The position numbers and the translations under genes were made by a program. Below are positions 54,216-64,000 of a stretch of DNA of 64,000 nt, piece by piece; the first letter of the stretch is position 1, and every line of letters starts with the position of its first letter. The notes under the pieces are model-generated. The model was not told the DNA's origin. It worked only from the letters and a program-made list of their open reading frames with translations, and did no database searches. This stretch comes from a candidate division Zixibacteria bacterium RBG-1. Its GTDB lineage: Bacteria > Zixibacteria > MSB-5A5 > DSPP01 > RBG-1. The stretch spans positions 538,825-602,824 of the forward strand of contig AUYT01000001.1 in assembly GCA_000447245.1 (NCBI GenBank). The letters run 5' to 3'.

Positions 54216-54821
54216 TTATTTCTTGAGCTTGGCTAAGGTCTCTCTCAACGCTTGAAAATCGACATCATCCTTGACACTGTATTCCAAATCCCGGTAGGCA
54301 ATTTTGCCATCGTTGTCAATCAGAAACGCAGTTCTTTTACAATAATTTTTCTCTTCGTTCCAGCTGTCATACAGGCGAGCTATTTTTCCACTATAATCCG
54401 AAGCCAAAGTAAAAGGCAGATTATGATGCTGGGCCCAGGCGTGATGAGAGTAAACATAGTCACCGGAAATGGCTATAATCTGGGCTTCCAATTTTTGTAA
54501 ATCGGCAAAATTATCCCGCATGGAACACATCTCTTTGGTGCAGCCGGAGGACCAGTCAGCCGGGTAAAATGCCAAAATAATCGGTCCTTTTCCGAACAAA
54601 GAAGACAGCTTCAACCCCTCAAAAATCATAGTATCTTTGGTGGCATAAGGTAAAGTAAAATCGACTGCTTTGTCTCCTGCTTTGGGTGCTTTGTCCATGA
54701 TTTCTGCTCCTGATAAAATTTTTACGTCTTTGATGGAAAGTTTATCGGCCATAGCAAACCGAGAAAAAATCAGACTAACTACAGCAAAACTTAATAATGA
54801 ATACCATAAGATTGATTTCAT
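54216..54821 (-). CDS. Exported peroxiredoxin (AhpC/TSA-Bcp type)
   Basis: The 201-residue protein has a signal peptide (SLLSFAVVSLIFSRFAMA-D) and a thioredoxin-fold peroxiredoxin domain from residue 46: AVDFTLPYAT, LAFYPADWSSGCTKEMCSMR, with peroxidatic Cys in SSGC or KEMC, and a Cys in NYCKRTAF near the resolving site. The AAGGAG site lies before the ATG. It would reduce peroxides in the periplasm. MutM follows, and the methyltransferase precedes by nine bp, in one operon. Confidence 0.88.
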   Translation of the reverse strand: MKSILWYSLLSFAVVSLIFSRFAMADKLSIKDVKILSGAEIMDKAPKAGDKAVDFTLPYATKDTMIFEGLKLSSLFGKGPIILAFYPADWSSGCTKEMCSMRDNFADLQKLEAQIIAISGDYVYSHHAWAQHHNLPFTLASDYSGKIARLYDSWNEEKNYCKRTAFLIDNDGKIAYRDLEYSVKDDVDFQALRETLAKLKK

Positions 54822-54830
54822 TTTACTCCT

Positions 54831-55496
54831 TTATGCTTTTTTGCATAAAAACATAAACTGATACGTGTACTTAAAAGGAACTATTTTCCAGATAGTTTTC
54901 AATCCCAATTTTTTCAAACCTTTAAATTTCCATAAAATAGAGTTATCATCATCAATTTGTAAAATTTTCATGCCGTTCTTCTCCAGAAGCTCTTTCCAGC
55001 CCTCTAAAGAATATAAAGTCTCGATAGCATCCTGTTGCTCGGTTCCTTTCTTGCCGGTTATTTTATATCCCCAAAAGTTCAAATTGGGAACCGTAACCAA
55101 AAACTGGCCGTCTTTTTTCAAAACTCTTTTGACCTCATTCAGCGCTTTTTCTTTATCCATAAAATGTTCCAGAGAACCCAGAATTGTTACGTAATCAAAA
55201 AAATTATTCTCAAAGGGGAGTTTTTCGGCCGGGGTAGCATAGAATTTAGCTTTTCGGTTGGTCAGATTTTCTGCTATTTTAATCGCTTCTGAACTAATGT
55301 CCACTCCGTAACACTCTAAACCATATTTGATGGCGTTTATTATGAAATACCCGTTTCCACAAGCCACATCAAGCAATCTTCCACGCGGCTTTAGATACTT
55401 GAAAAAATAGTAGGCCTCAATGGGCAGCCATTCTTTTTTTTCGGCGTAAAACTGGTCGTAGTAAGATTTGACTTTTTCTTCGAGGTTAGCGGTCAT
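54831..55496 (-). CDS. Class I SAM-dependent methyltransferase
   Basis: The 221-residue protein has motif I LLDVACGNGYFIINAIKYGL, the acidic end of strand two (CYGVDISSEAIKIAE) and motif post-I/II (YVTILGSLEHFMDKEKALNE). The substrate may be a quinone precursor or lipid, as in UbiE/UbiG-like proteins, but is not determined. It is first gene of the methyltransferase-peroxiredoxin-mutM operon. A full TTGACA-N17-TATATT promoter ends five bases before the ATG and there is no Shine-Dalgarno. Confidence 0.85.
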   Translation of the reverse strand: MTANLEEKVKSYYDQFYAEKKEWLPIEAYYFFKYLKPRGRLLDVACGNGYFIINAIKYGLECYGVDISSEAIKIAENLTNRKAKFYATPAEKLPFENNFFDYVTILGSLEHFMDKEKALNEVKRVLKKDGQFLVTVPNLNFWGYKITGKKGTEQQDAIETLYSLEGWKELLEKNGMKILQIDDDNSILWKFKGLKKLGLKTIWKIVPFKYTYQFMFLCKKA

Positions 55497-55501
55497 ATAA
55501 A

Positions 55502-55530
55502 AATATAGAATTTTAAGCTCAATTTGTCAA
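55502..55530 (-). promoter_or_regulatory. Consensus promoter for a leaderless methyltransferase mRNA
   Basis: On the minus strand TTGACA (55525-55530), exactly 17 bp, TATATT (55502-55507), then five bases and the ATG at 55496. The expected start site falls on the A of the ATG. Confidence 0.75.
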
Positions 55531-55585
55531 TTTGATTATCCGTTTAAATCCTTGGTTTTGGCTCTGTTTCGTATTATTTTACAGC

Positions 55586-57727
55586 ATGTTGGACTTCTTA
55601 AAAGAGCTCAATCCGCCTCAAAAAGAGGCGGTCACTCACAATTCTGGACCTCTCCTAATTCTAGCCGGAGCCGGCTCCGGGAAAACCAGAGTGTTGACCT
55701 ACCGGACTGCTTTTTTGGTGGCCGAAAGGAAAATTCCTGCTCAAAATATTCTGGGCGTCACATTCACTAACAAGGCAGCCGGAGAGATGAAAAACAGAGT
55801 GGAAGGCCTATTGGGCCTGAGGTCAGCCAATTTGTGGTTTTCTACTTTCCATTCTCTGTGCGCCAAAATTTTAAGAGCCGAAGCCTGTCAGATCGGCTAC
55901 AATAAATATTTCACCATTTACGATGATGACGACCAGACCAGTTTAATCAGAGAATGTCTGGAAGAATTAGAAATCTCTTCCCAAAAGTTTTCTCCTTCCG
56001 CAATTTTGAACAAAATTTCGGCCTGCAAAAATATTTTGATGGACTGGAGAACTTATCCCAATTATGCTTACGATTTCTTTGAAAAAAATGTAGCCAAAGT
56101 TTATGAGTTGTATCAACGAAAGTTAGAGAAAGCCAATGCCTTTGATTTTGATGATTTGATAATGAAGACAGTTGAGGTGCTCGAGAAAAATCCTAAGGTT
56201 TTAGAGAAATATCAAAATCTATGGGAGCATATTTTGGTGGATGAGTATCAGGATACCAACAAAGCCCAGTATGTTTTGGTGAAATTGCTTTCCGAAAAAA
56301 ATAAAAATCTGTGTGTGGTGGGGGATGATGACCAGTCTATTTACGGCTGGAGAGGGGCGGATTTGAATAACATTTTGGATTTTGAAAAAGATTTTCCAAA
56401 TTGTAAAGTGGTTCGCTTGGAGCAAAATTATCGCTCCACCAATATTATTCTGGATGCGGCCTGGTCGGTAGTAAAAAATAATACCTCCCGCAAAGAGAAA
56501 AAATTGTGGACGGAAAAAACCGGCGGTGAAAAGCTGACAGTCTCAGTCTGTTACGACGAAAAAAATGAGGCCTTGGGAATCGTGGAGAAGATTAAAGAGT
56601 TATCCAGAGATTACAGTCACAATGACTTTGTCATTCTATACCGAACCAACGCTCAATCCCGGGTTTTGGAGCAGTGCCTAAGGGATGAGGGGATTCCTTA
56701 TGCTATAGTGGGTGGCGTGAGATTTTATGAGCGAAAAGAGATTAAAGATATTCTGGCGTTTTTGAGAATCTTGCTAAATCCGAACGACAGTTTGAGCTTG
56801 AAAAGAGTTCTGAAAACTTTTGGGGATGGGATCGGAGCTAAAACTATTTTGAAAATTGAAGAGTCGGCTTTCAAAAGTAATAAAACTTTGCTGGAAAGTT
56901 TATTTGAAAAAGAGTTGGTGGGCTCTCTGGCGACCAAAGCTAAAAATTCAATCCTACATATTGCTCAATTGATAAAAGAATTGGATGTGCTGAAAAGTAA
57001 ACTTTCGGTGAATGAATTGACTGAAAGAATAATTAAGGAAACCAGATATCTTGATATTCTCTTGCTGGATAGAACAGAAGAAGCCGAAAGCAGAGCCGAG
57101 AACGTCAAAGAATTGATTTCCGCCGCCGCCGAATTTAAAGAAAGACATTCTGAGCCCACTCTGGAGAATTTTTTGGAAGAAGTGAGTCTGATGACGGATT
57201 TCGACCGCTGGGACGCTTCGCAGGAGACGGTGAACTTAATGACTTTACATTCTGCCAAAGGTTTGGAATTTCCAGTGGTCTTTATCTGTGGTTTGGAAGA
57301 AGGGCTGTTTCCTCTATCTCGCTCGATGGATACGGTGGCTGAATTGGAAGAAGAAAGACGGCTTTTTTATGTGGGAGTGACCCGGGCCGAGGAGAAGGTT
57401 TTTCTCTCATATGCCAAAAGAAGGAAGAGATTCGGGGAGATGCTGAATCTGAAATCTCAATTCTTGGATGAAATTCCGGGAGAATTAGTGGAAGTTGAAA
57501 ATTTTGAAGAAAAATTTGCAGACAGAATTAGTCTGGCTGAAAAGTCGCATTTCAATCATTATGACTCCATGCTCAAAGTAGGAACCAGAGTGATTCATTC
57601 TACTTTCGGTCTGGGTGAGATTGTGAAAAAAGATGGGATGGGAGAGAATTTGCAATTAATAGTGCTGTTTAATGGGGGAAAGAAAAAGCTTATGGCGAAG
57701 TATGCTAATCTAGAGATTGTGGGATAG
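55586..57727 (+). CDS. pcrA: ATP-dependent DNA helicase UvrD/PcrA
   Basis: The protein is 713 residues from ATG 55586 (MLDFLKELNPPQKEAV); an in-frame upstream TTG at 55532 would add an improbable hydrophobic tail. SF1A motifs are present: AGAGSGKTRVL (Walker A), TFTNKAAGEM, VDEYQDTN, GDDDQSIYGWRGAD, LEQNYRST, LMTLHSAKGLEFPVVF and FYVGVTRAEEK. A C-terminal Tudor-like PcrA domain (VGTRVIHSTFGLGEIVKKDG) identifies the PcrA/UvrD branch over Rep or RecB. It unwinds DNA in repair and replication. TATTAT lies eight bases before the ATG, with no Shine-Dalgarno. Confidence 0.94.
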   Translation: MLDFLKELNPPQKEAVTHNSGPLLILAGAGSGKTRVLTYRTAFLVAERKIPAQNILGVTFTNKAAGEMKNRVEGLLGLRSANLWFSTFHSLCAKILRAEACQIGYNKYFTIYDDDDQTSLIRECLEELEISSQKFSPSAILNKISACKNILMDWRTYPNYAYDFFEKNVAKVYELYQRKLEKANAFDFDDLIMKTVEVLEKNPKVLEKYQNLWEHILVDEYQDTNKAQYVLVKLLSEKNKNLCVVGDDDQSIYGWRGADLNNILDFEKDFPNCKVVRLEQNYRSTNIILDAAWSVVKNNTSRKEKKLWTEKTGGEKLTVSVCYDEKNEALGIVEKIKELSRDYSHNDFVILYRTNAQSRVLEQCLRDEGIPYAIVGGVRFYERKEIKDILAFLRILLNPNDSLSLKRVLKTFGDGIGAKTILKIEESAFKSNKTLLESLFEKELVGSLATKAKNSILHIAQLIKELDVLKSKLSVNELTERIIKETRYLDILLLDRTEEAESRAENVKELISAAAEFKERHSEPTLENFLEEVSLMTDFDRWDASQETVNLMTLHSAKGLEFPVVFICGLEEGLFPLSRSMDTVAELEEERRLFYVGVTRAEEKVFLSYAKRRKRFGEMLNLKSQFLDEIPGELVEVENFEEKFADRISLAEKSHFNHYDSMLKVGTRVIHSTFGLGEIVKKDGMGENLQLIVLFNGGKKKLMAKYANLEIVG

Positions 57728-57729
57728 GT

Positions 57730-57757
57730 TTGACAAATTAAATACCGCAGTTAGATT
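57730..57757 (+). promoter_or_regulatory. gatC promoter, probable leaderless start
   Basis: TTGACA (57730-57735), 16 bp, TAGATT (57752-57757), then six bases and the ATG at 57764. No Shine-Dalgarno lies between. Confidence 0.65.
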
Positions 57758-57763
57758 AAGAAT

Positions 57764-58060
57764 ATGGCTATTACGATTCAGGATGTAGAGCATATCGCTA
57801 AGCTGGCTCGTTTGAGATTGACAGAAGAGGAGAAGCTTCGCTTCCAAAAAGAGCTGGGGAAAATTATCGAATATTTTGACCAGCTGAAAAAGTTAAACAC
57901 CGATGGTGTTCCTCCGACTACGCACGTGGTTCCTCTGGAGAATGTTTTGAGGGAAGATGCAGTTAAGCCTTGTCTGTCAGTGGAGGAAGCATTGGCTAAT
58001 GCCCCGGACAGGAAAGGGAATTATTTCAGAGTGCCGAAAGTAGTGGAGAAGGAAGGTTAA
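57764..58060 (+). CDS. gatC: Glutamyl/aspartyl-tRNA amidotransferase subunit C
   Basis: The 98-residue protein has the GatC hallmarks: VEHIAKLARLRLTEEEKLRF, LGKIIEYFDQLKKLNTDGV, THVVPLENVLREDAV and NAPDRKGNYFRVPKVVE. GatC braces GatA and GatB in the complex that makes Gln-tRNA or Asn-tRNA. gatA and gatB are not adjacent; the gene is followed by a repeat element and a convergent secreted-protein gene, so it is an orphan copy in this genome segment. Confidence 0.93.
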   Translation: MAITIQDVEHIAKLARLRLTEEEKLRFQKELGKIIEYFDQLKKLNTDGVPPTTHVVPLENVLREDAVKPCLSVEEALANAPDRKGNYFRVPKVVEKEG

Positions 58061-58076
58061 AAAATTATATTAATGA

Positions 58077-58141
58077 GTAGGGGCGAAGTTTATCTTCGCC
58101 CATTTTTATTTTAGGGTGGAGACAAGCTCCACCCCTACGCG
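58077..58141. repeat. Dispersed palindromic element, copy B
   Basis: Nearly identical to 30650-30714, with the same internal hairpins GGGCGAAG/CTTCGCCC (58081-58101) and GGGTGGAG/CTCCACCC (58114-58134). It ends with CCTACGCG. It lies between gatC and the convergent dockerin protein gene and may also terminate transcription. Confidence 0.8.
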
Positions 58142-58151
58142 GAATTTGCCT

Positions 58152-59990
58152 TTATTGACAGCAAGTTGGTGGGACTGGGGCTGGAGCATCTTTGAAGACA
58201 AAATTGACCAAGAAAATAATATCCGCTAAATTGACTTTCCCATCGTTATTAGCGTCTCCATCACATTTTTCGGGAATGGGAGCAGGTCCTCCTTTAAAGA
58301 TAAAGTTCACTAAATAGATTATATCTGCCAGATTAATATTTCCATTTCCAGTAGGGTCTCCTCTTTTGGTTTCTCCGCAGAGGACTGTGATTTCGACGGT
58401 TTCGCTGTCACAGGCGACTGTGTCGCAGGCGATGAAGGTGACGTTGTAGATTCCGCTTTGGGTGTAGTCGGGTGTGAAGGTAAAAACGCCGGAGCCGTTG
58501 CCGGAGTCGTGGAAGGAGGAGTGGGGAGGGGGGTCGAGGGCGGAGAGAGTGGGAATGCCTGAACAAACGGGACTCACAAAAATCTTAAAAATTAAATTTT
58601 CATTTTCGGTTACAGTGACAGGTGCCAAAGATTGAATAGTTGAATGTCCAAAAAGGCATTGAGTATATTTAATGGTGGCATAATCCCAATAACTTCCGCT
58701 GGCCCTACTCTCACCAGTCACGTACACATTCCCACTACTATCCAGTGCTAGAGCAGAAGCATAGTCATCATAGTTCCCTGGTCCGCTGTAGCGTCTGACC
58801 CATAAGATGTCCCCATTAGGAGCATATTTAATAGTGGCATAATCATGAGAAGTTCCCCACGCTTCGCTGAAACCAGTCACATATACATTGCCAATGTGGT
58901 CTACTGCTAAAGCATTGGCTTGGTCGTAGCCATTCCCCGGTCCGTTGTAGAGTCTAACCCATAAGGTTTCTCCATCTGGTCCATACTTAATGGTGGCATA
59001 ATCAATAGCTCCGCCGCCACTGCAGAATCCTGTCACATACACATTCCCGCTTCCATCCACTGCCAAGGCATAGGCAATGTCCTGGCCATTCCCCGGTCCG
59101 TTGTAGAGTCTAACCCATAAGGTTTCTCCATCTGGTCCATACTTAATGGTGGCATAATCATCAATAGCTTCGCCGCCATTGCAGAATCCTGTCACATACA
59201 CATTCCCGCTGCCATCCACCGCTAAATCATAAGCAATGTCATAATTATTTCCTGGACCATTGTAACATCTAACCCATAAGATGTCCCCATTATGAGCGTA
59301 CTTAATGGTAGCGTAATCATAATCACTTCCACTGACCGCACTATAACCAGTTACGTACACATTCCCACTGGCATCCAGTGCCAAATCAGTAGATACCTCG
59401 GAGCCGTTTGCCGGGCCATTGTACCGTCTGACCCACAATGTATCTCCGTTAGGAGTGTACTTGATTGTGGCATAATCAAAAGCAGTCGCACTGTCCCAAC
59501 TATATCCGGTCACGTAAACGTTCCCACCACTATCCAGTGCGAGAGCAAAAGCATAGTCATCATAGTTCCCCGGTCCATTGTAGCGTCTGACCCATAAGGT
59601 GTCACCATTAGGAGCATACTTAATAGTGGCATAATCATAAGAACTCCCTATTCCTCCATAACTCTGACCAGTCACGTACACATTCCCACTCCCATCCACT
59701 GCCAAAGCACGAGCATAGGCCTGGCTATTTCCTTGTCCATTGAAACGTCTGACCCATAAGGTGTCGCCATTAGGTGCATACTTAATGGTGCCATAAGCAG
59801 GAAGTCCGCTTCCATCGCTGAAACCAGTCACATATACATTGCCAATGTGGTCTACTGCTAAAGCATTGGCTTGGTCGTAGCCATTCCCTGGCCCATTATA
59901 TCTTCTCACCCAAACAGTATCCACCTGAGCCAAGACTGGAATATAGGAGAGAAAGACAAATAAAAAGAAAAAATAAATTCTAATTCTCAT
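58152..59990 (-). CDS. Secreted SBBP beta-propeller-repeat protein with dockerin-type C-terminus
   Basis: The protein is 612 residues from ATG 59990, where a signal peptide ([20 protein letters not shown]) follows a GAGGA site; the longer frame (to 60041) adds a poor N-terminus. Eight SBBP-type repeats of about 53 residues follow (pattern [11 protein letters not shown], then [14 protein letters not shown], then [12 protein letters not shown]), probably a propeller. A cadherin/Ig-like domain comes next (about 460-545), then two dockerin-like calcium loops: [20 protein letters not shown] and [20 protein letters not shown]. Cohesin partners and function are unknown. Repeats are nearly identical in places, suggesting recent duplication. 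Confidence 0.82.
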   Translation of the reverse strand: MRIRIYFFFLFVFLSYIPVLAQVDTVWVRRYNGPGNGYDQANALAVDHIGNVYVTGFSDGSGLPAYGTIKYAPNGDTLWVRRFNGQGNSQAYARALAVDGSGNVYVTGQSYGGIGSSYDYATIKYAPNGDTLWVRRYNGPGNYDDYAFALALDSGGNVYVTGYSWDSATAFDYATIKYTPNGDTLWVRRYNGPANGSEVSTDLALDASGNVYVTGYSAVSGSDYDYATIKYAHNGDILWVRCYNGPGNNYDIAYDLAVDGSGNVYVTGFCNGGEAIDDYATIKYGPDGETLWVRLYNGPGNGQDIAYALAVDGSGNVYVTGFCSGGGAIDYATIKYGPDGETLWVRLYNGPGNGYDQANALAVDHIGNVYVTGFSEAWGTSHDYATIKYAPNGDILWVRRYSGPGNYDDYASALALDSSGNVYVTGESRASGSYWDYATIKYTQCLFGHSTIQSLAPVTVTENENLIFKIFVSPVCSGIPTLSALDPPPHSSFHDSGNGSGVFTFTPDYTQSGIYNVTFIACDTVACDSETVEITVLCGETKRGDPTGNGNINLADIIYLVNFIFKGGPAPIPEKCDGDANNDGKVNLADIIFLVNFVFKDAPAPVPPTCCQ

Positions 59991-59997
59991 GCTTTCC

Positions 59998-60132
59998 TCA
60001 AAACTTTTTGCAGGCGGTTTGGTAGTCAACTGCAGGTGCAAATGCTGTCGAATCTGGGTTTTGAGAAAATGCGCTTTGAGTTAAAGTGACCAGAAAGGCA
60101 AGGAAAACAAATAGGCATTTTGTCGGATACAT
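59998..60132 (-). pseudogene. Truncated secreted ORF, N-terminus of an FG-GAP/VCBS-type protein
   Basis: The 44-residue ORF encodes a signal peptide ([20 protein letters not shown], cleavage near SAFS-Q) then only [19 protein letters not shown] before the stop. The phrase FAPAVDY resembles the first mature residues of FG-GAP/VCBS repeat proteins common in these bacteria, so it looks like the amputated start of such a gene, joined by deletion to the dockerin gene eight bases away. A GGGTGA site precedes the ATG, so it may still be translated. Confidence 0.5.
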
Positions 60133-60176
60133 TTTATTCACCCTTATCTTACTTCTGTCATTCTGAGCCCCAACAA

Positions 60177-60255
60177 TGTCATTCTGAGCGTAAGCGAAGA
60201 ATCTCGCTTTTAAAACCCTTTTACTACAAGATCCTTCACTGCGTTCAGGATGACA
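60177..60255. repeat. MITE-like inverted repeat
   Basis: The left end TGTCATTCTGAGCGTAAGCG (60177-60196) is an imperfect reverse match to the right end ending in TTCAGGATGACA (to about 60255), about 25 bases long on each arm. Similar TCATTCTGAGC...GAAGAATCT repeats are scattered in many bacterial genomes. No transposase is present. Confidence 0.65.
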
Positions 60256-60334
60256 AATAATTTCTATTTTAATTTATTCAAAATCTTCAAAAAGTCAAGA
60301 GGCATTTTTCCTGTTGACAAAAGTCAAATCCTTT

Positions 60335-60429
60335 AGCTCTGGGTACAGGGACCCGTTCCCCCGATTAATCGGGGTCAGAGTGAACCCAGAGCTACCCAGG
60401 TTGGTAGGGTCGGGTCCCCGCGCCCGACC
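60335..60429. repeat. Palindromic intergenic cluster
   Basis: AGCTCTGGGT (60335-60344) pairs with ACCCAGAGCT (60384-60393) around an internal perfect palindrome CCCCGATTAATCGGGG (60359-60374). A second hairpin GGTCGGG (60408-60414) with CCCGACC (60423-60429) follows. Resembles a REP-like mosaic. Confidence 0.6.
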
Positions 60430-60483
60430 ATTTTAAGTTTTAGAGTTTAATCACAGTTTAATTTTTCAAATCAAATTTTCCTA

Positions 60484-60512
60484 TTGACAAAAATCAAATC
60501 CCTTTGTAATAT
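60484..60512 (+). promoter_or_regulatory. Promoter of the kdsB-pyrG-kdsA operon
   Basis: TTGACA (60484-60489), exactly 17 bp, TAATAT (60507-60512). kdsB ATG is at 60545. Confidence 0.75.
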
Positions 60513-60544
60513 GGATTGTTTTTTTATGGTGACATAAGAGACCA

Positions 60545-62981
<2,437 letters not shown>

Positions 62982-63102
62982 TTTGACCTCCCTGCCAGTT
63001 GGAATTTAATTAAAATTCTATTATACTATTTAAGATAAATTCAACTTTTTCGGGTAAAATTAGGTTAGCTTAACAAATAAGTAGAAGAAAGAAAGATTGG
63101 CG

Positions 63103-63933
63103 ATGCCTCAGGTAAAAGTCGGAAACATAAGCATCGGTGATAATGCACCTCTGGTTTTAATCTCCGGTCCCTGTGTGATTGAAACCGAAGATTTGGTTTT
63201 GAAGACCGCCGAGCAAATCAAAAAAATCACGGATAAATATAAAATCCCCTTCATTTTTAAGGCTTCTTGCATAAAAGCCAACCGCTGGAGAGAGACCAAT
63301 TATTTGGGTCCGGGACTAGAGAAGGGGCTTGAGATTCTGGCCAAAGTCAAAAAAAATTTAGGAGTTCCGGTTTTAACGGATGTCCATTCCGCCTCTGACC
63401 CACCCATTGTTGCAGAAGTCGTGGATGTGATTCAGATACCGGCTTTTTTATGCCGCCAGACAGATATAGCAGTCGCCGCAGGAAAAACCGGCAAGCCGAT
63501 CAATTTAAAAAAAGGGCAATTTATAGCCCCGGAAGATATGGGGGTTTTGGCCGGTAAAATCAAATCCACCGGCAATAATCAGATTATGCTGACTGAAAGA
63601 GGAGTGGTGTTTGGTTACAGCAATTTAGTGGTGGATATGCGCTCTCTGGTGAAAATGAGAGAATTGGGTTATCCGGTAGTTTTCGATGTTTCCCATTCCA
63701 TTCAAATGCCTACAGCCAATACTTCGGTCAAAAGAGGAGAACCGGAATATATTTTACCTTTAGCTCGAGCCGGAGTGGCTTGCGGCTGTGACGCTTTATT
63801 TATCGAAACCCACCCGGATGTGAAAAATGCCATGTCAGACAGAGACAGTATGTTACCTTTGGAAAATTTAGAGCCGCTTTTAAAACAGGTCACCCAAATT
63901 GACAGACTCTGTAAACCTTTTGTTTATGAATGA
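63103..63933 (+). CDS. kdsA: KDO-8-phosphate synthase
   Basis: The 276-residue protein (start ATG 63103; the TTG at 63097 would add two residues) has PLVLISGPCVIETEDLVL, FKASCIKANRWR, LTDVHSASD, IQIPAFLCRQTDI and FDVSHSIQMPTANTSVKRGE, the KdsA set. It condenses phosphoenolpyruvate and arabinose-5-phosphate to KDO-8-phosphate. The following kdsC overlaps its stop by ATGA. Confidence 0.95.
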   Translation: MPQVKVGNISIGDNAPLVLISGPCVIETEDLVLKTAEQIKKITDKYKIPFIFKASCIKANRWRETNYLGPGLEKGLEILAKVKKNLGVPVLTDVHSASDPPIVAEVVDVIQIPAFLCRQTDIAVAAGKTGKPINLKKGQFIAPEDMGVLAGKIKSTGNNQIMLTERGVVFGYSNLVVDMRSLVKMRELGYPVVFDVSHSIQMPTANTSVKRGEPEYILPLARAGVACGCDALFIETHPDVKNAMSDRDSMLPLENLEPLLKQVTQIDRLCKPFVYE

Positions 63934-64000
63934 ACAAAAACTTTTTGAGCAAATTAAGGAAAATTAAATTGTTAGTTTTGGATGTGGATGGTGTTTTGAC
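63930..64000 (+). CDS. kdsC: KDO-8-phosphate phosphatase, N-terminal part (runs past the window)
   Basis: The first 23 codons are visible, ATG overlapping the kdsA stop: MNKNFLSKLRKIKLLVLDVDGVL. LLVLDVDGVLT is the HAD phosphatase motif I with nucleophile Asp, in the form used by KdsC. Given the operon, KDO-8-phosphate phosphatase is most likely. The rest lies outside. Confidence 0.75.
   Translation, partial: MNKNFLSKLRKIKLLVLDVDGVL

Larger units (their letters stand above)
60133..60544. other. Repeat-rich gap before kdsB
   Basis: This 412 bp stretch holds no convincing ORF. It contains a MITE-like inverted repeat (60177-60255), a long palindrome group (60335-60429) and a strong promoter for kdsB (60484-60512). 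A partial copy of the first repeat's left end (TGTCATTCTGAGC) lies at 60156-60168. Confidence 0.6.

Noticed and set aside
55532-55585. TTG start giving a longer helicase
   Set aside because: Adds a hydrophobic segment before the conserved helicase N-terminus; ATG 55586 fits the family.
57919-57932. Possible second parS-like CACGTG in gatC
   Set aside because: Only the CACGTG core matches; the flanks are not symmetric and differ from the consensus.
58700-59900. Periodic repeats that might be a CRISPR array
   Set aside because: The period is about 160 bp, in frame, and codes for SBBP protein repeats; there are no short identical repeats with unique spacers or cas genes.
60001-60041. Longer start (60041) for the SBBP/dockerin protein
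   Set aside because: The extra 17 residues are not signal-like, while ATG 59990 has a GAGGA site and an immediate signal peptide.

Overview
The window is a dense, syntenic piece of bacterial chromosome of moderate to low GC from a Gram-negative lineage. It carries a complete Tol-Pal operon, KDO synthesis genes, PorV-like outer-membrane barrels, a FlgD-Ig/T9SS-like C-terminal domain, dockerin-type repeats on a secreted protein, and a Bacteroides-type serine palmitoyltransferase. Together these point to the FCB superphylum or a related candidate phylum; the dockerin/SBBP style resembles candidate division Zixibacteria, but that assignment is an inference. No rRNA, tRNA, CRISPR array or insertion sequence was seen. 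A perfect parS palindrome at 32646-32661 suggests the segment lies in the origin-proximal part of the chromosome.

Layout: 41-3559, secreted beta-propeller protein and two PorV-type barrels; 3589-4479, orphan barrel-like protein; 4525-9488 (minus), AI-2E transporter, PolX, LigA; 9601-10139 (minus), charged small protein and a 52-residue lipoprotein; 10386-14941, tolQ-tolR-tonB/tolA-tolB-pal-cpoB; 14942-17237 (minus), DUF2723 membrane protein and ssb; 17393-20488, an M1 metallopeptidase fused to an Omp85-like barrel; 20514-20698, a self-contained transcription unit for a 20-residue peptide; 20701-21649, two small membrane proteins.

21771-28032 is a beta-oxidation/acyl-CoA module (thiolase, ADP-forming acyl-CoA ligase, hydroxyacyl-CoA dehydrogenase, enoyl-CoA hydratase, acyl-CoA dehydrogenase). 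It is followed at 28092-32575 by a DRE-TIM synthase, a two-subunit aconitase-family dehydratase and an isocitrate/isopropylmalate dehydrogenase, which could be leucine synthesis or an unorthodox citrate-to-2-oxoglutarate branch. 32711-34099 is an Mrp-DUF971 fusion. 34121-38756 (minus) is a PP2C phosphatase, DMT transporter and Ser/Thr kinase operon. 39134-46388 is a branched-chain-type 2-oxoacid dehydrogenase operon with lpd, lipB, ridA and an acyl-CoA dehydrogenase.

46461-52169 holds a TPR lipoprotein, a class V aminotransferase, a small membrane protein and a probable ceramide cluster (epimerase/reductase, serine palmitoyltransferase, GNAT acyltransferase). 52202-53350 is a nuclease-like orphan. 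53385-55496 (minus) is mutM, a peroxiredoxin and a methyltransferase. 55586-58060 is a UvrD/PcrA helicase and gatC. 58152-60132 (minus) is an SBBP-repeat/dockerin protein preceded by a truncated secreted ORF. 60545-64000 is kdsB-pyrG-kdsA-kdsC for lipopolysaccharide KDO.

Promoters are easy to read here (TTGACA-like, 16-18 bp, TATAAT-like). Several genes have the -10 box only 5-8 bp before the ATG and no Shine-Dalgarno, suggesting leaderless mRNAs. Palindromic REP/MITE-like repeats sit between operons at about 30650, 31350, 58077 and 60160-60430.
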